Shown: one piece after another, positions 1 through 10,560 of the stretch
How positions within the stretch are numbered: the stretch's first letter is position 1
How the letters are laid out: each line of letters begins with the position of its first letter
Assembly (NCBI GenBank): GCA_028583605.1
Contig: CM053331.1
Span: 14,244,857 to 14,308,856, forward strand
DNA: 64,000 nt
Source of the DNA: Dastarcus helophoroides
Lineage: Eukaryota > Arthropoda > Insecta > Coleoptera > Bothrideridae
Direction: 5' to 3'
Position numbers and translations under genes: made by a program
The notes under the pieces: model-generated
What the model saw: the letters and a program-made list of their open reading frames with translations, nothing else
Database searches by the model: none
What the model was told of the DNA's origin: nothing

Positions 1-11
1 TATTATCATTC

Positions 12-1145
12 TTATAATTTTCGTCTTTTCCTGACCCTTTTTTCTTCAAATGACCTGTGAAGTGGATTTCTGCTACGTTTTGTTCCTTTTTCTTGAGTTT
101 CTCTGTGTAGCATCCAACAGTAATCTGCAAACATATTTATTCCCCACTGTCCCTGAAACCGCCGTTCAAACTCTTTGAGATCTTGGTGAAATCTTTCTCC
201 TTGCTCTTCACTGAAGTCTCCGTTATTCTCCGGGAATTGGTCAAGATGCGAATCAAGGAAGTGCATTTTCAAATTCATTAGGCAACCTGAATGCTGAAAA
301 TTTCTTATCATATTTGCCACAATGCTTTTGTAATCAGCATCCTTGGTATTGCCTAAAAATTTGGTACACACTTCCTTGAAACTTAACCACGATGCCTTTT
401 CTTGGTCATCCATGACTGCAACAAACCCTTCATCTTTGAATAACTTTCGGATTTCCGGTCCATCGAAGATGCCTTCCCTTAGTTTAGCATCAGATTTTTT
501 TTTAAACACAGTACGCAGGTACGTAAAACATTCACCATCTTTATCAAGAGCTTTGACATACTGTTTAATTAAGCCAAGTTTTATATGAAGAGGAGGAATG
601 AGAATTTTGGCTGGATCAACAAGCGGTTTCTTTATTATATTATGTGATCCAACCTTAAATGAAGATCGTAAAGGCCATTCTTTTTTTACGTAGTGATTTT
701 TTCGATCCCTACTGTCAAACATACACAAATAGCATGGATATTTTGTGAATCCAGATTGCTGTCCAAGGATCATGGACAAAATTTTTAAATCACCACATAC
801 TTGCCACTTATGTTCTTCGTACTTTATTTTCTTTAGGACAACTTCGAGGTTTGAATACTCTTCTTTAAGTACACTGGAGTGGGCTAAAGATAGAGGAGCG
901 AATTTGTTGGTGTTGTGGAGAAGGACTGCCTTAAGACTCTGTTGAGACGAATCAATGAATAACCGCCAATTTTCTGGCTCATATAAATTTGGCTTAAATT
1001 CATCGATAAGTCCTTTTACATCAGTGCAATAGAGTAAATCTTCATTTTTTTCAAAATATTTACGGAAGGCTTCTTCTCGATTCCGATAAAACGAAACTTT
1101 AGTACCTTTTGTCAATAGATTTCTCTTTTTCATATTCGAAGCCAA
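12..1145 (-). CDS. C-terminal conserved domain of the same repeat-family protein
   Basis: 377 residues, open to a natural stop at 12-14, ending in a basic tail (RKRRKL). I recognise the sequence type: FIDSS...LKAVLLHN, EEHKWQVCGDLK, GFTKYPCYLC, PPLHIKLGL, then EEQGERFHQDLKEFE and MFADYCW. This pattern occurs in very many copies in insect and cnidarian genomes, without a function known to me; a transposase or transposon-encoded accessory protein is a reasonable inference. The reading frame extends upstream of the first ATG (codons KEAAEILAS are open), overlapping the end of the 1163-1861 frame. The pair is therefore best explained as one gene split by a single missing base at about 1155-1163. 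Otherwise the sequence is well preserved, with no internal stop in 377 codons, so the break is recent or the two halves are expressed separately. Confidence 0.6.
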   Translation of the reverse strand: MASNMKKRNLLTKGTKVSFYRNREEAFRKYFEKNEDLLYCTDVKGLIDEFKPNLYEPENWRLFIDSSQQSLKAVLLHNTNKFAPLSLAHSSVLKEEYSNLEVVLKKIKYEEHKWQVCGDLKILSMILGQQSGFTKYPCYLCMFDSRDRKNHYVKKEWPLRSSFKVGSHNIIKKPLVDPAKILIPPLHIKLGLIKQYVKALDKDGECFTYLRTVFKKKSDAKLREGIFDGPEIRKLFKDEGFVAVMDDQEKASWLSFKEVCTKFLGNTKDADYKSIVANMIRNFQHSGCLMNLKMHFLDSHLDQFPENNGDFSEEQGERFHQDLKEFERRFQGQWGINMFADYCWMLHRETQEKGTKRSRNPLHRSFEEKRVRKRRKL

Positions 1146-1162
1146 TATTTCAGCCGCTTCTT

Positions 1163-1861
1163 TTAGAGTTTAGCCTCTCTGAATAAATCATTCAGATGTT
1201 TTTGATCGTATTTTTCCGGCTTCCGATCTTCACCAATAGGTCTGTATTCTTCATTGCTCGAAAACTCTTCTTCCTCAGATTCGCTAGAAATGTTTTCACT
1301 ACTAGTATCAAACTCTTTATCAATAAAAGCTGAATTTTCAGGATCGACGTCGACTTCCATTGTGTCTAATCCACTAGTCAGACTGTCTTGTGACTTGTCA
1401 TCTTCTAAACCTTCTATGAAGTTTGCAACTGGTTGTTGAACACTTGACACAGAAGGATAAGAAATTTTATCCTTATGCATTCGGCCCACAGTGTTGACAT
1501 TTGTTGTGCAAAAGTAACAATTACTTGCATCAAGTGGCTTTTTCCATATCGCTGGAGTTTTAAATTTAAGATTCGCCTTGACCTGGTGCTTTTCAAATCT
1601 ATTGATCATATTATAACATGAGCCACAAACAAAATTGGGTATCCAATTTTTGAGATCGAGGGAAACTTTCATATTGAAGCACTTTTCATACAAAGTCACG
1701 AAACGATCTGTTAGTTTCTTTGTATTTTTTATCCCTATGTACTTTGCACAAACGTAGCAAAAAGCATTGGGATTTCCAGTACATTTGTGATTGCCACGAG
1801 TACTAGAAGTTCCAGCAAAATTTTCAGTAGAAGAATCCATGAAAATAAATAAACCCCGCAC
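1163..1861 (-). CDS. N-terminal part of a repeat-family protein, cysteine-rich then acidic
   Basis: A 232-residue open frame that I read as the first half of one gene with the downstream frame at 12-1145. Seen: a cysteine cluster that could bind zinc (C27, C35, C38, C61, then the C79-x2-C82 and C115-x2-C118 pairs), followed from about residue 150 by a long acidic Ser/Glu/Asp-rich linker. Known: proteins with this arrangement recur as uncharacterised multicopy genes in arthropods and cnidarians, which suggests mobile-element origin; I cannot name a Pfam family. The frame stops at 1163, where the family normally runs straight on into the conserved C-terminal domain, which continues in a different frame. 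Start choice: the ATG at 1859-1861 opens the longest frame; a second ATG at codon 8 is also plausible. Confidence 0.6.
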   Translation of the reverse strand: MRGLFIFMDSSTENFAGTSSTRGNHKCTGNPNAFCYVCAKYIGIKNTKKLTDRFVTLYEKCFNMKVSLDLKNWIPNFVCGSCYNMINRFEKHQVKANLKFKTPAIWKKPLDASNCYFCTTNVNTVGRMHKDKISYPSVSSVQQPVANFIEGLEDDKSQDSLTSGLDTMEVDVDPENSAFIDKEFDTSSENISSESEEEEFSSNEEYRPIGEDRKPEKYDQKHLNDLFREAKL

Positions 1862-2336
1862 GCTAGAATACCTAGGCCTAAGTATGAGGGCTTTCCGACA
1901 AGGACAATGTCAACTCATCGTCGGACACACTACGGCATCATTCTCATATTCTAGCGCTTCCCTGCAAAACATCGCGCCTTCGCTGGCTTCGATACGCCGA
2001 AATGTTGACTAGCGAATCATTCTACACATCCCGATAAAGGGCAGTTGTCATCGTAGTCCAATCATTCCGGAGTAGCAGGTTTCTGCCGGTAAATGTACCG
2101 ATTTAGTTAACCATTTCCTTATTTTTTGTCAAAAACAAAATATCATCTATGTGACACTTAAATAAGACACAATAAGTAGTGAATTAACGTATTTGCACAT
2201 TACGGTTGGATATTACAGAGAGAAACAAGTAGAAACTCCAAGATGATAATATCATACAGAAAAAAATACGAGATCGTGATTTTTATCGGTTTTTTTGGTT
2301 TTTCTCCACTTTTAGCAGTTTGACCCCCAATTTAAA
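1862..2336. other. GC-richer upstream region of the repeat-family gene
   Basis: No gene seen. The first ~250 bases are clearly less AT-rich than the surroundings and lie directly 5' of the minus-strand gene start, so they may be the element's own 5' region or promoter. I could not find a terminal inverted repeat pairing it with the sequence left of position 12, which is at the window edge. Confidence 0.3.
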
Positions 2337-4025
2337 CTACAGATTCGTGTTCAGCGGAAAAAAATACGCCGGACTATGTGGGTCCGACACCCAGCACACA
2401 CCACTTTTTTTTTTGTGGGCCTGTGGATTTATTGTAAAATTTAAAATTTTGCAATTTTGGGAGAACTGAAAATTATAAAAAAAATCACAATTTATAAATG
2501 GAAAATATGGCTTAATTTTAAAATGAAGGTAAATTTTAGGGAAACAGTCCTTAAATTCCTTGCCCTGAGACACAAACCGAACACTTCTTCATTCATGATA
2601 AAATTGCATGGTTTCCTTGATTATTATGATTATGTTATACATTATAAAATTATCATACAATGTGTTTTAAAAGTTAATGTGCCTAAACAAAGACAAGTTC
2701 CGTATTATTTACCTTTCCTAAAGTTCTGACAAATAATAATATTTGAACTGTAGCATTTTTAATTTACAAGTTGAGAATACCGCCGTATAAATACACTCAT
2801 CATCATCACATATCTATCATCTACAAATTAAAAGAATGCTTCTTCCATTATGAATGTAACGCATGAAGTTTTTTGTATTTATACATGACACATTGACACA
2901 AATTATATAATAGAAGTTCAACTAGTTGTTGGTTTACTATATAAATCAATTTCTGCATTAAGTGCTTAATTGCACATTTAATTATATCAACAACTAATGT
3001 GTTGTTAAATTATCATATGAGCGACACGCTCTGACCTATGAAACGAACTGACCCTGTTTAATTTAAGCGAAATTTAATTACACTATAAATTAGAATTCAC
3101 TTAGCATGAGGAAAACGTAGCCTTTAGTTAAACGGGAATAGTGGTTTACTGTAGCAAAGTTATTAATTGACTGACATTTGCATCCATAATTGATCTGAAA
3201 TTTAATTTTCTTTGGAAGTGAAGTATTTAATTTTGCTTTCTGCTTGGCACTTTTTATTTTTGAATTAATGCATAAAGACAACTCCGTAATTAGATTCTGA
3301 TATAGAATAATGGAGGTGTACATATCTCAGATTTCTTGAACAAACTAGAATTTTACGCCGCCCTCCAAGCTCTTGGTTTTAAGTCCATTTTAAGAAGCAT
3401 TTTCAAGAGACTTCTTACCTAATGTCCATTAAATTTAGTATTTTAATTGACAGTAATTTACAAAATATGAGCTATCTAAAGCAGATGAATAGAATATAAT
3501 TTTTTTAAGTATTCAGTTACTTTTACTTCAATTGGCCAAATTTCTAAAATACATAACCGTGAGTCGTGAATATTAAAATATTTCAAAAGATCGAAAATGA
3601 GAGCTAATTAAACTATATGAATTTAAGTATATATTAAGGAATTCAAGTAAATCTGAACTGCATGGGGTTGTCATACTATCGGGATATGTCAAAAGTTTGC
3701 CATATCTCTATTTGAAGTGATTCTGCACCAAATCAATTGGAATATAGCGCTCTGAATAGAGAAGAGCGTTTTCAAAAAGGTGATAATATGTTTGGCTTTT
3801 AACAATTGTTGGTAAACTCAAAAATGCACACCGCTGGCACTAGTTTTATAGTTTATAGTTTTTTTTGCAGAAAAGCAAAAAGTTTTTTTCAAGCTCAATA
3901 CATAACAATTTACTTTTGTTTCCAAAACAATTCTTATCTTAAACATACGTTATGTCAATGCGATTCATATGAAAAAGGTTCCTCATCATATTGTAATTCT
4001 CATATGACCGTTACAGTTATAAGCA
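2337..4025. other. AT-rich non-coding sequence, no gene seen
   Basis: Open frames here are short, low-complexity and lack homology I recognise. The stretch at 2337-2420 is compositionally distinct (GC-richer, ending in a run of T) and may be a fragment of an unidentified repeat. The rest looks like intronic AT-rich sequence inside the glutamate receptor gene or its 3' part. Confidence 0.4.
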
Positions 4026-4124
4026 CCCAAGCAACACTGAATGGTATATAAACGTTTTTTAAGGTTAAAATAAACGCAATTTTAGTTTAATAAATATTTA
4101 TTATACTAATCAATGTTGCTTGGG
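4026..4124. mobile_element. 99-bp MITE-like element with short inverted ends
   Basis: Left end CCCAAGCAACACTGA (4026-4040) is the reverse complement of TCAATGTTGCTTGGG (4110-4124) with one mismatch. The interior is AT-only and non-coding. Outside the ends, TTATAAGCA on the left is matched by TGCTTTATAA on the right, so the palindrome may extend further with small gaps. No clean target duplication is visible, so the superfamily is not assigned. Confidence 0.5.
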
Positions 4125-4153
4125 CATTATTGCTTTATAAATTTACTGTAAGG

Positions 4154-4870
4154 CAGTGGCGGCTCGTGGTGAAAAATGCAGGAGGTTCATACAAAAATTA
4201 CTATTAGCTCTTTTTACATCAGTTATGATTAGCTAAGAATGTTGTAAAAATGCACAGTGAACTCGAGAGCAAATGGCAGCATATTTATTACATTTACCAC
4301 AACCGAATAAGTAGGTACATTTTATGGCAAATTTTCACATTACAACAATAATACAATAATAAAAGTAAAAAAAAATTAAATTGATAACGCAAAACTATGC
4401 GCAATGATAATGCATTTAATCGAAATTGCTGAATTCCTATATGTAATATAATAAATTCCGCAAACTCGTTGAATTGGCACCTAGGGAGTGTGCCGAATAC
4501 GAGAGAAATGCTTATAAACCATATTAGACAGAAAGGGAACTCAGCCATTGTGATGTTATCAAAATACTTTTCACTGCTTTGGAGGGGCCATGGCTCACAC
4601 AGCGTATAGCGGTATGGTGCGGACTAGTCCCTGGCGTGGACATTGAAATTATCTAAGTAAGCGCGGATAATGTATTTTACCGACTGAATAATAAAAATAA
4701 AAATAAAATCCACGTACATTGTTTTGTAGATTTAACATACGTCTTTGTATTAAAACAGTGAATGGTGAATCGATAATTATGAAAAAATATTCTATTACTT
4801 TTTTTGCACGCTATATTTCTTTTGTCCGAGGGGCACGTGTTCTTGTGCTTCTATTTACAAGCCTCCGCTG
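4154..4870. mobile_element. Non-autonomous hAT-type element, 717 bp
   Basis: Left end CAGTGGCGGCTCGTGG; right end, read inward on the opposite strand, CAGCGGAGGCTTGTAA. CAGTGGCGGC-type termini are a familiar hAT end in insects. An 8-bp target duplication supports this: CTGTAAGG at 4146-4153 against CTATAAGG at 4871-4878 (7 of 8). No transposase is encoded; open frames inside are spurious. The element sits next to a copy of a dispersed repeat that begins right after its right-hand target site. Confidence 0.7.
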
Positions 4871-4878
4871 CTATAAGG

Positions 4879-5262
4879 ACAAAACTGTCAGCTAAAAGTC
4901 AATTCGTAATTTGTGCAGCTTCCATTTCTGTGACAATTGTAATACATTTAGGTATCTTATTATTACTTTTATGTGGTTTCTACATAGTTTTCAGATATCC
5001 AGCATTGAATATCTGCAGCGATTATTCGTGGGCAATGATAGTTCTGATATCAGTTGTGACAAGCTTGTTACAATTTTGTCATCATCTGAATAAACCAATT
5101 TCTAAGAAATGAAAAGAAAAAACTTTTCGTTACATAAATTTTTGTTGAAAATTAAAACGAATTACCTCTTGCTCTTTTACACTGTGCCTAAAGGCAACTT
5201 GACCTACAATATGTACAAAAATTATAAGAACCTGAAACTCCTAACCACTAAGATATTTTAAA
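4879..5262 (-). repeat. Dispersed repeat family T/S, copy A
   Basis: Read on the minus strand, the inner half (about 4880-5090) matches 11797-11995, including CAGAACTATCATTGCCCA and AAGCTGCACAAATTACG. The outer half (about 5090-5262) matches the minus strand of 51480-51632. This explains an open frame across 4804-5112 that superficially resembles a membrane protein: it is the antisense of the repeat joined to the hAT end. Confidence 0.65.
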
Positions 5263-5739
5263 AATGTTCCGAAGGTATGATAATTTTTAATCTTTAGATG
5301 CTTTAGAAAAAGAAGTTGGACTTTTTGTGACTTTGCAAGCTAATATTGTTTTATTTTACGATGGCAAACGTTAAATACTCACTTTTAACAACAAATGATT
5401 TATAATCCGTTGGGAAGTTTTTAATGAAGACATGTTATTAAGATCATTTTTAACAAGTATATCAGATATGTGTTTTAATATTTATCTACTAGTTCAAAGT
5501 AATTTATCCGTGAAAAAGGCAGCATGAGGAACAGCTCTTTGCTGGATAAGGAATACTTAATGCATTGTGTCTTCACTGCTAGGAAAAAACCATTCCGGCC
5601 TAAATCGCGTGGCTTTTTGTGAAACAATTACCTTTCAGAAACCAGAGAACCTTTAGCAATGTGTTAAAAAAGGATGTGTCAGCTATTTCAATAATAGAAA
5701 TATTCTCTGTAATTTATTTGCGAAGTAATCATATTTGTA

Positions 5740-5890
5740 TGCAGTTTTATTGGCTTTTTCTTCGCCGGTCACTCCTTTTACAATCCTAAATTTCAGTACC
5801 TTCTATTAAGGAATGGCAATCTGTTATAGATTGCCGCAAACAGCAATTGCGTTGGATCTTGGTTTGTCAATCGCTGTTTGGGACTTAACA
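5740..5890 (+). repeat. Dispersed repeat with a GGCAATCT hairpin, copy 1
   Basis: Contains the perfect 8-bp-stem hairpin GGCAATCT-gttat-AGATTGCC at 5815-5835. The same hairpin with a variant 5-base loop occurs at 10515-10535, and the 100 or so bases upstream of both hairpins can be aligned with gaps. This suggests two old copies of one element. No coding potential. Confidence 0.4.
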
Positions 5891-5984
5891 CCAAACAACA
5901 CTTAAAACCATATTAAAATCTAAACGACGTCAAACAATGGCAGCCACATACCGAGTAGGTCCTTATATGTGAGAGGTCTATATA

Positions 5985-7251
5985 CGAGGGTTGCCTTCTA
6001 TGTTTCGGGATTTGGCAACCCTAGTGTTGCAATCTGGCAACTGACAGCTGTATCGTAAAGTTGGACATTTTTGAGGTTATACGTACTCAGAACGTTTTGA
6101 CAGAGGAGCGCTACTTCTGTTTACAGTAACTTAAAAGATTCATCTCAGCCCAAAAATGGAATTAAATCGTGAACATTTTCGTGCGATTATTTTTTACAAC
6201 TTTCGACGTGGATTAACTCAGCAACAGTGCATGGATGAACTTAATTCAATTTTTGGCAATAAAGCTCCATCAAGGACCAGTGTTTATCGATGGTATGGTG
6301 AATTCAATCGTGGTCATAGTTCACTCCAAGACGAATTTCGTGAAGGTCATCCAAAATCAGTTGTTGTTCCGAAAACCATTGATGCTGTGCGCGAACTGAT
6401 ATTGCAAGATCGTCATGTGACCTATCGTGAGAATGAGACAACCTTAGGCATTAGTGGGACCAGCATACATTCAATATTGCATAAACATTTGACCGTCAAC
6501 AAAATTTGTTCGCGTTGAATTCCACACAATTTGTCAATCGCTCAAAAAAAGGCTCGTGTCGATTGGTCGAAAGAAATGCTCAAAAAATACAATCGCGGTG
6601 CTTCCAAACACGTCTATGACATCGCGACAGGTGATGAATCGTGGATTTAGGCGTATGAGCCCGAAAGTAAACAGCAGTCGACTGTATGGATGTTTCAAGA
6701 TGAGCCAAATCCAACAAAAGTTGTTCGCGCACAAAGCATTTCCAAGCAAATGGTCGCCTGTTTTTTCGGAAAAACTTGACAGTCGCAACCGTACCACTAG
6801 AACAACGCAGAATAGTCAATTCTGCGTGGTACACAACCATTTGTTTGCCAGTTATCTTCCAAGAAATCAAGAAAACCAACCGCCGAAGACGGATCACTCT
6901 TCACCACGACAATGCGAGCTCTCACACATCGGCTCAAACAACTGCATTTTTGAGCATCCATCCGCTGTATAGTCCTGACTTGGCACCGAATGACTTCTTT
7001 TTATTCCCGTACGTGAAAAACAAACTGAGAGGTCAACGTTTTTCAACACCTGAAGAAGCGGTTGCTGCATTCAGAATGCATGTTTTGGAGATACCTCAAT
7101 CAGAGTGGCAAAAGTGCTTCAACAATTAATTCAAACGCATGCAAAAGTATATAGATCTTCATGGGGAATATTTTGAAAAACAATAAAGTGATTTTCCATA
7201 GTAAATATTTGTTTTTATTCTCTAATCCCGAAATATAAAAGGCAACCCTCG
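5985..7251 (+). mobile_element. Mariner transposon with both ends, 1,267 bp
   Basis: 28-bp terminal inverted repeats: 5985-6012 (CGAGGGTTGCCTTCTATGTT...) and the reverse complement at 7224-7251, differing at a few positions. TA duplications lie at 5983-5984 and 7252-7253. Length and the single intronless transposase gene are as expected for mariner. It lies inside intron 1-distal sequence of the glutamate receptor gene, on the opposite strand. Confidence 0.9.
6156..7129 (+). pseudogene. Mariner transposase, inactivated
   Basis: Starts MELNREHFRAII with the N-terminal paired helix-turn-helix region, then the WVPHNL-equivalent linker and the DD34D catalytic domain. Breaks seen: an in-frame TGA at 6516-6518 where the family has Trp; a TAG at 6648-6650 just after the first catalytic Asp (GDESWI); and a frameshift near 6775, after which the reading continues in the 6776 frame (VATVPLEQRR, HHDNASSH, SPDLAPNDFF). 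A TAA at 7127-7129 falls about 18 codons before the natural end. The spacing between the second and third catalytic Asp is 27 instead of 34 residues, so 21 bp are deleted in frame. It cannot encode an active enzyme. Confidence 0.9.
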
Positions 7252-7253
7252 TA

Positions 7254-8440
7254 TGCGAATTATTAACCTAGAAAGCACCGAATTAAATGCATAATGCCAT
7301 TTGCTCCTTTTGTGGTGTCAATTTTTCATTATTGCAGGACACTTGGTTGGACAGGTTATTGACTAATTGGATATTGTTGATATTCCGTTAATAAAATAGC
7401 CACCTTACATTACCAATCTCAGTCCCACTGAACTTTTAAAGAGTGTCCACCGAGAGTTATTAAGAAATCGTAAAAAGCCAAAAAATCTACCAAAAGTAGA
7501 AATTTCAAGTTATTAAAGAAACAAATGTGAAAGTGTAAACATTCAAATCAAAATTTTGACAAATAAAGTAAAAAATTTCAATTCTATTAATACATACATT
7601 CAAAGTTTTGTGTTTAAAATGGATATTTGTAATAAGATTAAAAATTGAAATTTATAACAGAATTTCAAACTCAAAAACTGAAGTTCAAAGTCATATTTTT
7701 AGGAAAAAAATTAAGAATAGAAATGCATCTTGAGGAAAATTTACTAAAAAAATTAATGGCAAAAAATTTTAAAAGAAATAAACCGTTGGAGAAAAAGCTA
7801 AAATATAAAATAGATTTTTGGGAAAAAAATAGGAAACTATAAGGGGATGAATTTTGAGAAAAAGAGGAATATTTAAAAAATCGAAAGTTACAAAGGTTTT
7901 AGATTTTCAGATTTAGTGCCAAAATAAAAAAAATCTTGAAATTAGGGAGCATAGAATAAACTTTTCTTTTGTGCACATAGACGAAATCGTGATTAAGTTT
8001 CCTATTTAGTAATTGAAATTCCCTATTCAGCCGTTGGTTGGACGCGGCACACGGAATCCAGGGTTAGGTTTCTAAACCAGGAATTCAGATTTGGGCACAA
8101 GAAGAACGCATTGCTTTGAAACATGAAATCTAATCAGGAATGCGGGCAGTGACTGACGTCTGAATCTGAACGGCTGGTTCGGAATTCGAAGTTTTGAGTT
8201 TAGAAAAATATTTTGAAAAAAATAAATATTAAATTTATAATTTCGGCACTTAAAAAGACTTAATTAAACAAAAACTTTAAGTTTATAAAAAAAATCTTAA
8301 ACGTTCTTACTTAAATCTAGATATTTCACGAAAGTTAAAAATTTAGGAAAAAAGAAAAACCCTATTTTAAACTCGCAATTTTAGTAAAAACGTAGAAAAA
8401 ATTTTAATAAATAGAAAATGACATTAAAAAAACACAAACT
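7254..8440. other. AT-rich, cryptically simple sequence
   Basis: No gene. Large parts (7500-7950 and 8180-8420) are made of shuffled AAAATTT / GAAATTT / TTTGAAA words, the same composition seen at 16960-17900 and 40570-43330. The stretch 8030-8180 is less biased, but I see no recognisable feature in it. Confidence 0.5.
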
Positions 8441-8447
8441 TTAAGGC

Positions 8448-8581
8448 ATAAGGTAAATACCGCGCATATACTTCCACCGCATAAAGTTAATAAAATGCTT
8501 AGCATAGGCTCGCAGATGAACGTGCTGCGCGGCACATACTGGGTACAATATGTCGAGTATGCCTTACCGTAGTATTTACCT
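8448..8581. repeat. Short inverted-repeat segment
   Basis: AAGGTAAATAC at the left is mirrored by GTATTTACCT at the right, enclosing about 130 bp that is GC-richer than its surroundings and contains a second, imperfect mirrored TAAGGCATA / TATGCCTTA pair. Possibly an eroded foldback element; no target duplication is visible. Confidence 0.35.
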
Positions 8582-10359
8582 CGTGTTTGAAGAGGAGGTC
8601 AGATTTGTCAAAATTATTGCAAAATATCCTTGTTTATGGAGGTATACTTTTAAGAAATATGGCAATTCTTGAAATTTTTTAGCGATTAATTAAAATAGTA
8701 AAATATTTGCTGCACTTGTTCACGCGGGTAAACTTCGTGACACATATGGCATGTTGCAAGTTTGATGTAGTGTGCCTTAGTGCAAAAACTTGTTTTGAAA
8801 TTCCGCAGAAAATAATGCATGAACATTTCAAAATTGGAAATTTGGAGAAAAGTCAACAATTTTAAGGAGAAAAAAATATGATTTTGAGAAAAAAACAAAT
8901 TTTAGGCATCAAAACGTAAAAATTCAACTTCTAACCAGAAATCTAGAAAAAAACCAAGATGCTGATAGGGAACTTCAAATTAAAAAAAAACGTCTAATTT
9001 TTCAAAACTAAGATTTTGCTTTTGAAAGAATATGCGAATTTTGTAAAAAAACCGAAATATTTGGGGCTATACTACAAATTTCAAGTATAAGATTAAATGT
9101 TGACAATTTCATATTAATATTACTTCGACCCAGTATGTACATATTTATACTTCTTAGTAATGAAAATTGACAATATTGAAGCAAAGTTAGAATTTTTTGA
9201 GCTTAAACTCGCGCACCCCCTTAGCTATACTGCCTGCGTAGAGATTGCGAAGGGAATGAATATTATACTTAATTAAGTTTTGATCTTGTAGATCTTTTCG
9301 CATAAAAGGAACTTTTCAACAATTCATTTTATCAATTAAAATTTTTCAAGGGGCAAATTCGATCATCTGCTTATTGGATACGCAATACAAGACCGGTAGG
9401 AGCAGCGCCCCTGACCAATTGCATAAGTTTATTGTATTTGCATCATATTGATTACTTGAACTTAATGTAAATAATTTTGATTAAGATTACCTAAGATAAG
9501 CAGGTCAGTGTGTTAATTATGACAAAGATTTTGAGATTTAAATATTAACTTGGGTAGGATCTAAAAAAGTGTAATTATTGTAAAGTAGGTAAATAACATA
9601 CTTTTCGGCATGCAGACATGTTAATTTAGTGGCAAATGAGACATGAGCCATTTAGCCTGTATATGTTCATGTATTCATTAAAACAGCTTGGAAATTTTAT
9701 CCCCTTCATAACTGCCGAAGTGGTAGAAAATGAGATTTTTGCAGGTAAAAGTATTAACATGACCTTATTATGTAAAATAATATATGATTATTTTTTGAAT
9801 GGAAAAACGATAGAGTCCTTGCTTTTAAAGAATAAATTAACAATAACTCTAGCTGCATGATACTGTTAAAAACCCCCAAACACATTTAATTACCATCATT
9901 CACAGCAATTATAAAGAAAGTGTTATTTGCATAATTTCAATAAAAGTATATCCATATAATTTGTAAGCATTTTTGAAGCACGAGCCGTGGAATATAATAT
10001 TGGTCGTAAATTTCACTTAATGTCCAGAAAAGCTTTAGAGGGTATTTTCTACTCCTAATTATTCACGTTTTTAATGCCGATGAAATTATAAACAGCATTA
10101 AGGAAATAAACTTTTCACAAAATTACTTTAAATGGCTTTCTGAAAGTTAAAATTAGTTTGTCAATCTTTTTATCTTCTTTTATTATATTTTATATTTAAA
10201 TTACAAATGTGCTAACTGTACATTAAGATATCTTTGGAGAAACCGCAGATACCAAAATATAATAAAATATAATTATTCTTGCTAATTTAGGAGCTGATAC
10301 TAATTAAGTAAAAATTACATTTATTTATTTGGTAAAGATAATTTCTGTATCTTCCTTGG
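8582..10359. other. AT-rich non-coding sequence, no gene seen
   Basis: Short open frames on both strands have low-complexity composition and no recognisable domain. 8820-9080 again shows AAAATTT-type cryptic simplicity. Confidence 0.4.
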
Positions 10360-10560
10360 GAAGTATGGTTAATTCCATTCATATTGATTGGCATTTTCTT
10401 CCTCAGTTACTTCCTCCGTAAGTTCAGATTTTTAGTAACCTTTTTGGCAAACGGCAATTTGCGACAGATCTTAATGTATATCTCAAATTAACATCTAGCG
10501 CAATCGCTGCTTGGGGCAATCTGTAAAAGATTGCCAATCCTTAACCAAAAAGATTACTGA
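10360..10560 (+). repeat. Dispersed repeat with a GGCAATCT hairpin, copy 2
   Basis: The hairpin GGCAATCT-gtaaa-AGATTGCC is at 10515-10535. The preceding bases (GGCATTTTCTTCCTCAG..., TTTCAG/TTTTTAGTAACCTT) parallel those at 5740-5815, with gaps. Confidence 0.4.

Noticed and set aside
4570..4640. tRNA-like GC-rich patch
   Set aside because: I could not fold a cloverleaf or find a B-box; it lies inside the hAT derivative.
4804..5112. Open frame resembling a two-helix membrane protein or chemoreceptor exon
   Set aside because: It has no ATG start, crosses the end of a hAT element, and its remainder is the antisense strand of a dispersed repeat found at 11797, 51340 and 60665.
7645..7842. Lys-rich 65-codon frame
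   Set aside because: Product of cryptically simple AAAATTT-type sequence.
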